Shown piece by piece: positions 63,083 to 64,000 of a stretch of DNA of 64,000 bases. Origin of the DNA: Riptortus pedestris (taxonomy: Eukaryota; Arthropoda; Insecta; Hemiptera; Alydidae). Under the pieces are notes generated by a model. That model was not told where the DNA came from. It worked only from the letters and a program-made list of their open reading frames with translations, and searched no databases. The stretch lies in assembly GCA_019009955.1 (NCBI GenBank), contig CM032228.1, positions 68,279,501 to 68,343,500 of the forward strand. The letters are read 5' to 3'. Positions within the stretch are counted from its first letter, which is position 1. Each line of letters begins with the position of its first letter. The position numbers and the translations under genes are program-made.

Positions 63083-63973
63083 CTGTGGAAGAAACATTGT
63101 TCCGGTCAGATTGCAGTTTAATTTATGGAAAAAGTAGTATGGTTAAGTGCTAATAATTAATATTTACAGGGTAACTGATATGTATGATAAATGAACAAAA
63201 ACAGGAAGTCTTCCTTTAATTACATTTTATTAGATTATATTTTTACTGATAGCGTTCCAAAAACCTTCTTTGCTTCAGTTATATTTGGACTTAGCATTGA
63301 CTAATTACGTACGAGTCCCTTAGAAATATTGGTAAATAATCTTCTTATTTCTTTTTTGTGGAATACAAATAGGTAAAATTAAATACGAAGCATGGAATAA
63401 AAGATAATGCCCTAAGCCCTAATGCGTTGGTGGATAGACGGTGTAGAACGCATCAAAAGTCTGTTGCAGGTATAAAAATTAGATTTAGGCAGGTAATGGG
63501 CATTAAATTATGGGCCGAACTATAAGGAGCGTTTAGGGAAAGGCGCCCTGGGCAAAGAGGGTAAAATGATTTGATGAGTTTGGGACTCATCCCAGCATCT
63601 CCTAAATGAGAGAACACTTAGCCTTCATGGAAGGGAAAAAAAGGAGTACAACAGAAAGAGTGTTTTTTACCCTTCATTCTTCACCTATGTTACCCTCTCC
63701 GATAATAAATAATGACTCCTGGAGTTGATTGCAGCTTTTAGAAAACATTTTTACATTATAAATTCCACTTTGTTTCCAGAGAAAACGAGCTTTGTCTTTT
63801 TTTGTTTTGATTCTCCTTTTCGTATATGACTTGTTAGATTACTGCCAAACGAGCCACATAAGTATCCTACCGAACATTGGTCATTTGGGTTAACTATGCT
63901 TTTTGAAATATTTGAAAAATGAAAATAATTTGTTCAGCAGCCCTTGAAGGCATACACTTGGTTTGGTCGCTGT
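63083..63973 (-). other. Sequence upstream of the first supported exon (probable intron)
   Basis: It begins with the acceptor tract of the exon at 63082. A GC-balanced stretch at 63400-63720 could be regulatory. No exon seen inside. Confidence 0.6.
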
Positions 63974-64000
63974 GCCAAGTAGTCGGCATGACGCCTCCTC
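63974..64000 (-). CDS. cas: Possible 3' end of an earlier castor exon (runs off the right edge)
   Basis: The minus strand at the edge reads in one frame RRRHADYLAQRPNQV..., with a weak possible donor CCAA|gtgtat near 63957. If used, the exit is phase 0 and fits the phase 0 entry of the exon at 63082. The exon would then end near 63958, slightly inside the preceding segment. Splice-site quality is poor and only about 40 bp is visible, so this is tentative. Confidence 0.25.

Noticed and set aside
1..64000. CRISPR arrays, operons, bacterial promoters, prophage
   Set aside because: Spliced animal gene structure and no regularly spaced repeats; these feature types do not apply.

Overview
The window is AT-rich animal DNA and holds most of one gene, read on the minus strand: castor (cas; vertebrate CASZ1), a nuclear zinc-finger transcription factor known from neuroblast temporal patterning in Drosophila. 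I could assemble 16 coding exons between 63082 (5' side) and 199 (3' side). Nearly all have consensus splice sites, and the reading phase is continuous across all 15 introns. They give about 853 codons. The start codon lies beyond the right edge and the stop codon beyond the left edge. The organism is most likely an arthropod, probably an insect. This rests on the fly-castor-like protein, the AT-rich introns and the retroelement types, and I cannot name the species.

Region by region: 1-13.6 kb holds 15 of the 16 exons, with introns from 81 bp to 2.2 kb, including a 15-bp microexon (6095-6109) and a 75-bp symmetric exon (2551-2625). 13.6-62.9 kb is a single intron of about 49.4 kb. 62.95-63.08 kb is the most 5' well-supported exon, and a possible further exon runs off the right edge. 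The protein has eight repeated zinc-binding units, an AT-hook next to the microexon, and a C-terminal part with four sumoylation-consensus motifs.

I found no convincing independent gene inside the giant intron. AT-rich DNA alternates there with about 17 GC-balanced islands of 0.4-1.1 kb. Most look like non-coding regulatory DNA; this is inference from composition and motif content. Three stand out: 42.9-43.27 kb (octamer, KLF, CCAAT and PBX/HOX motifs), 61.8-62.5 kb (CRE, EGR and YY1 motifs), and 21.85-22.27 kb (three Su(H) motifs). The 37.5-38.5 kb island is unusually CpG-rich and has two overlapping divergent ORFs of unknown origin.

Repeats include ten copies or fragments of a tRNA-derived SINE (one intact, with a 13-bp target-site duplication), two LINE reverse-transcriptase remnants, one inverted-repeat element with a hammerhead-like core (61.03-61.32 kb), a strong 15-bp-stem hairpin (53.95 kb) and several dinucleotide microsatellites. 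All motif and family calls were made by eye, without database searches.
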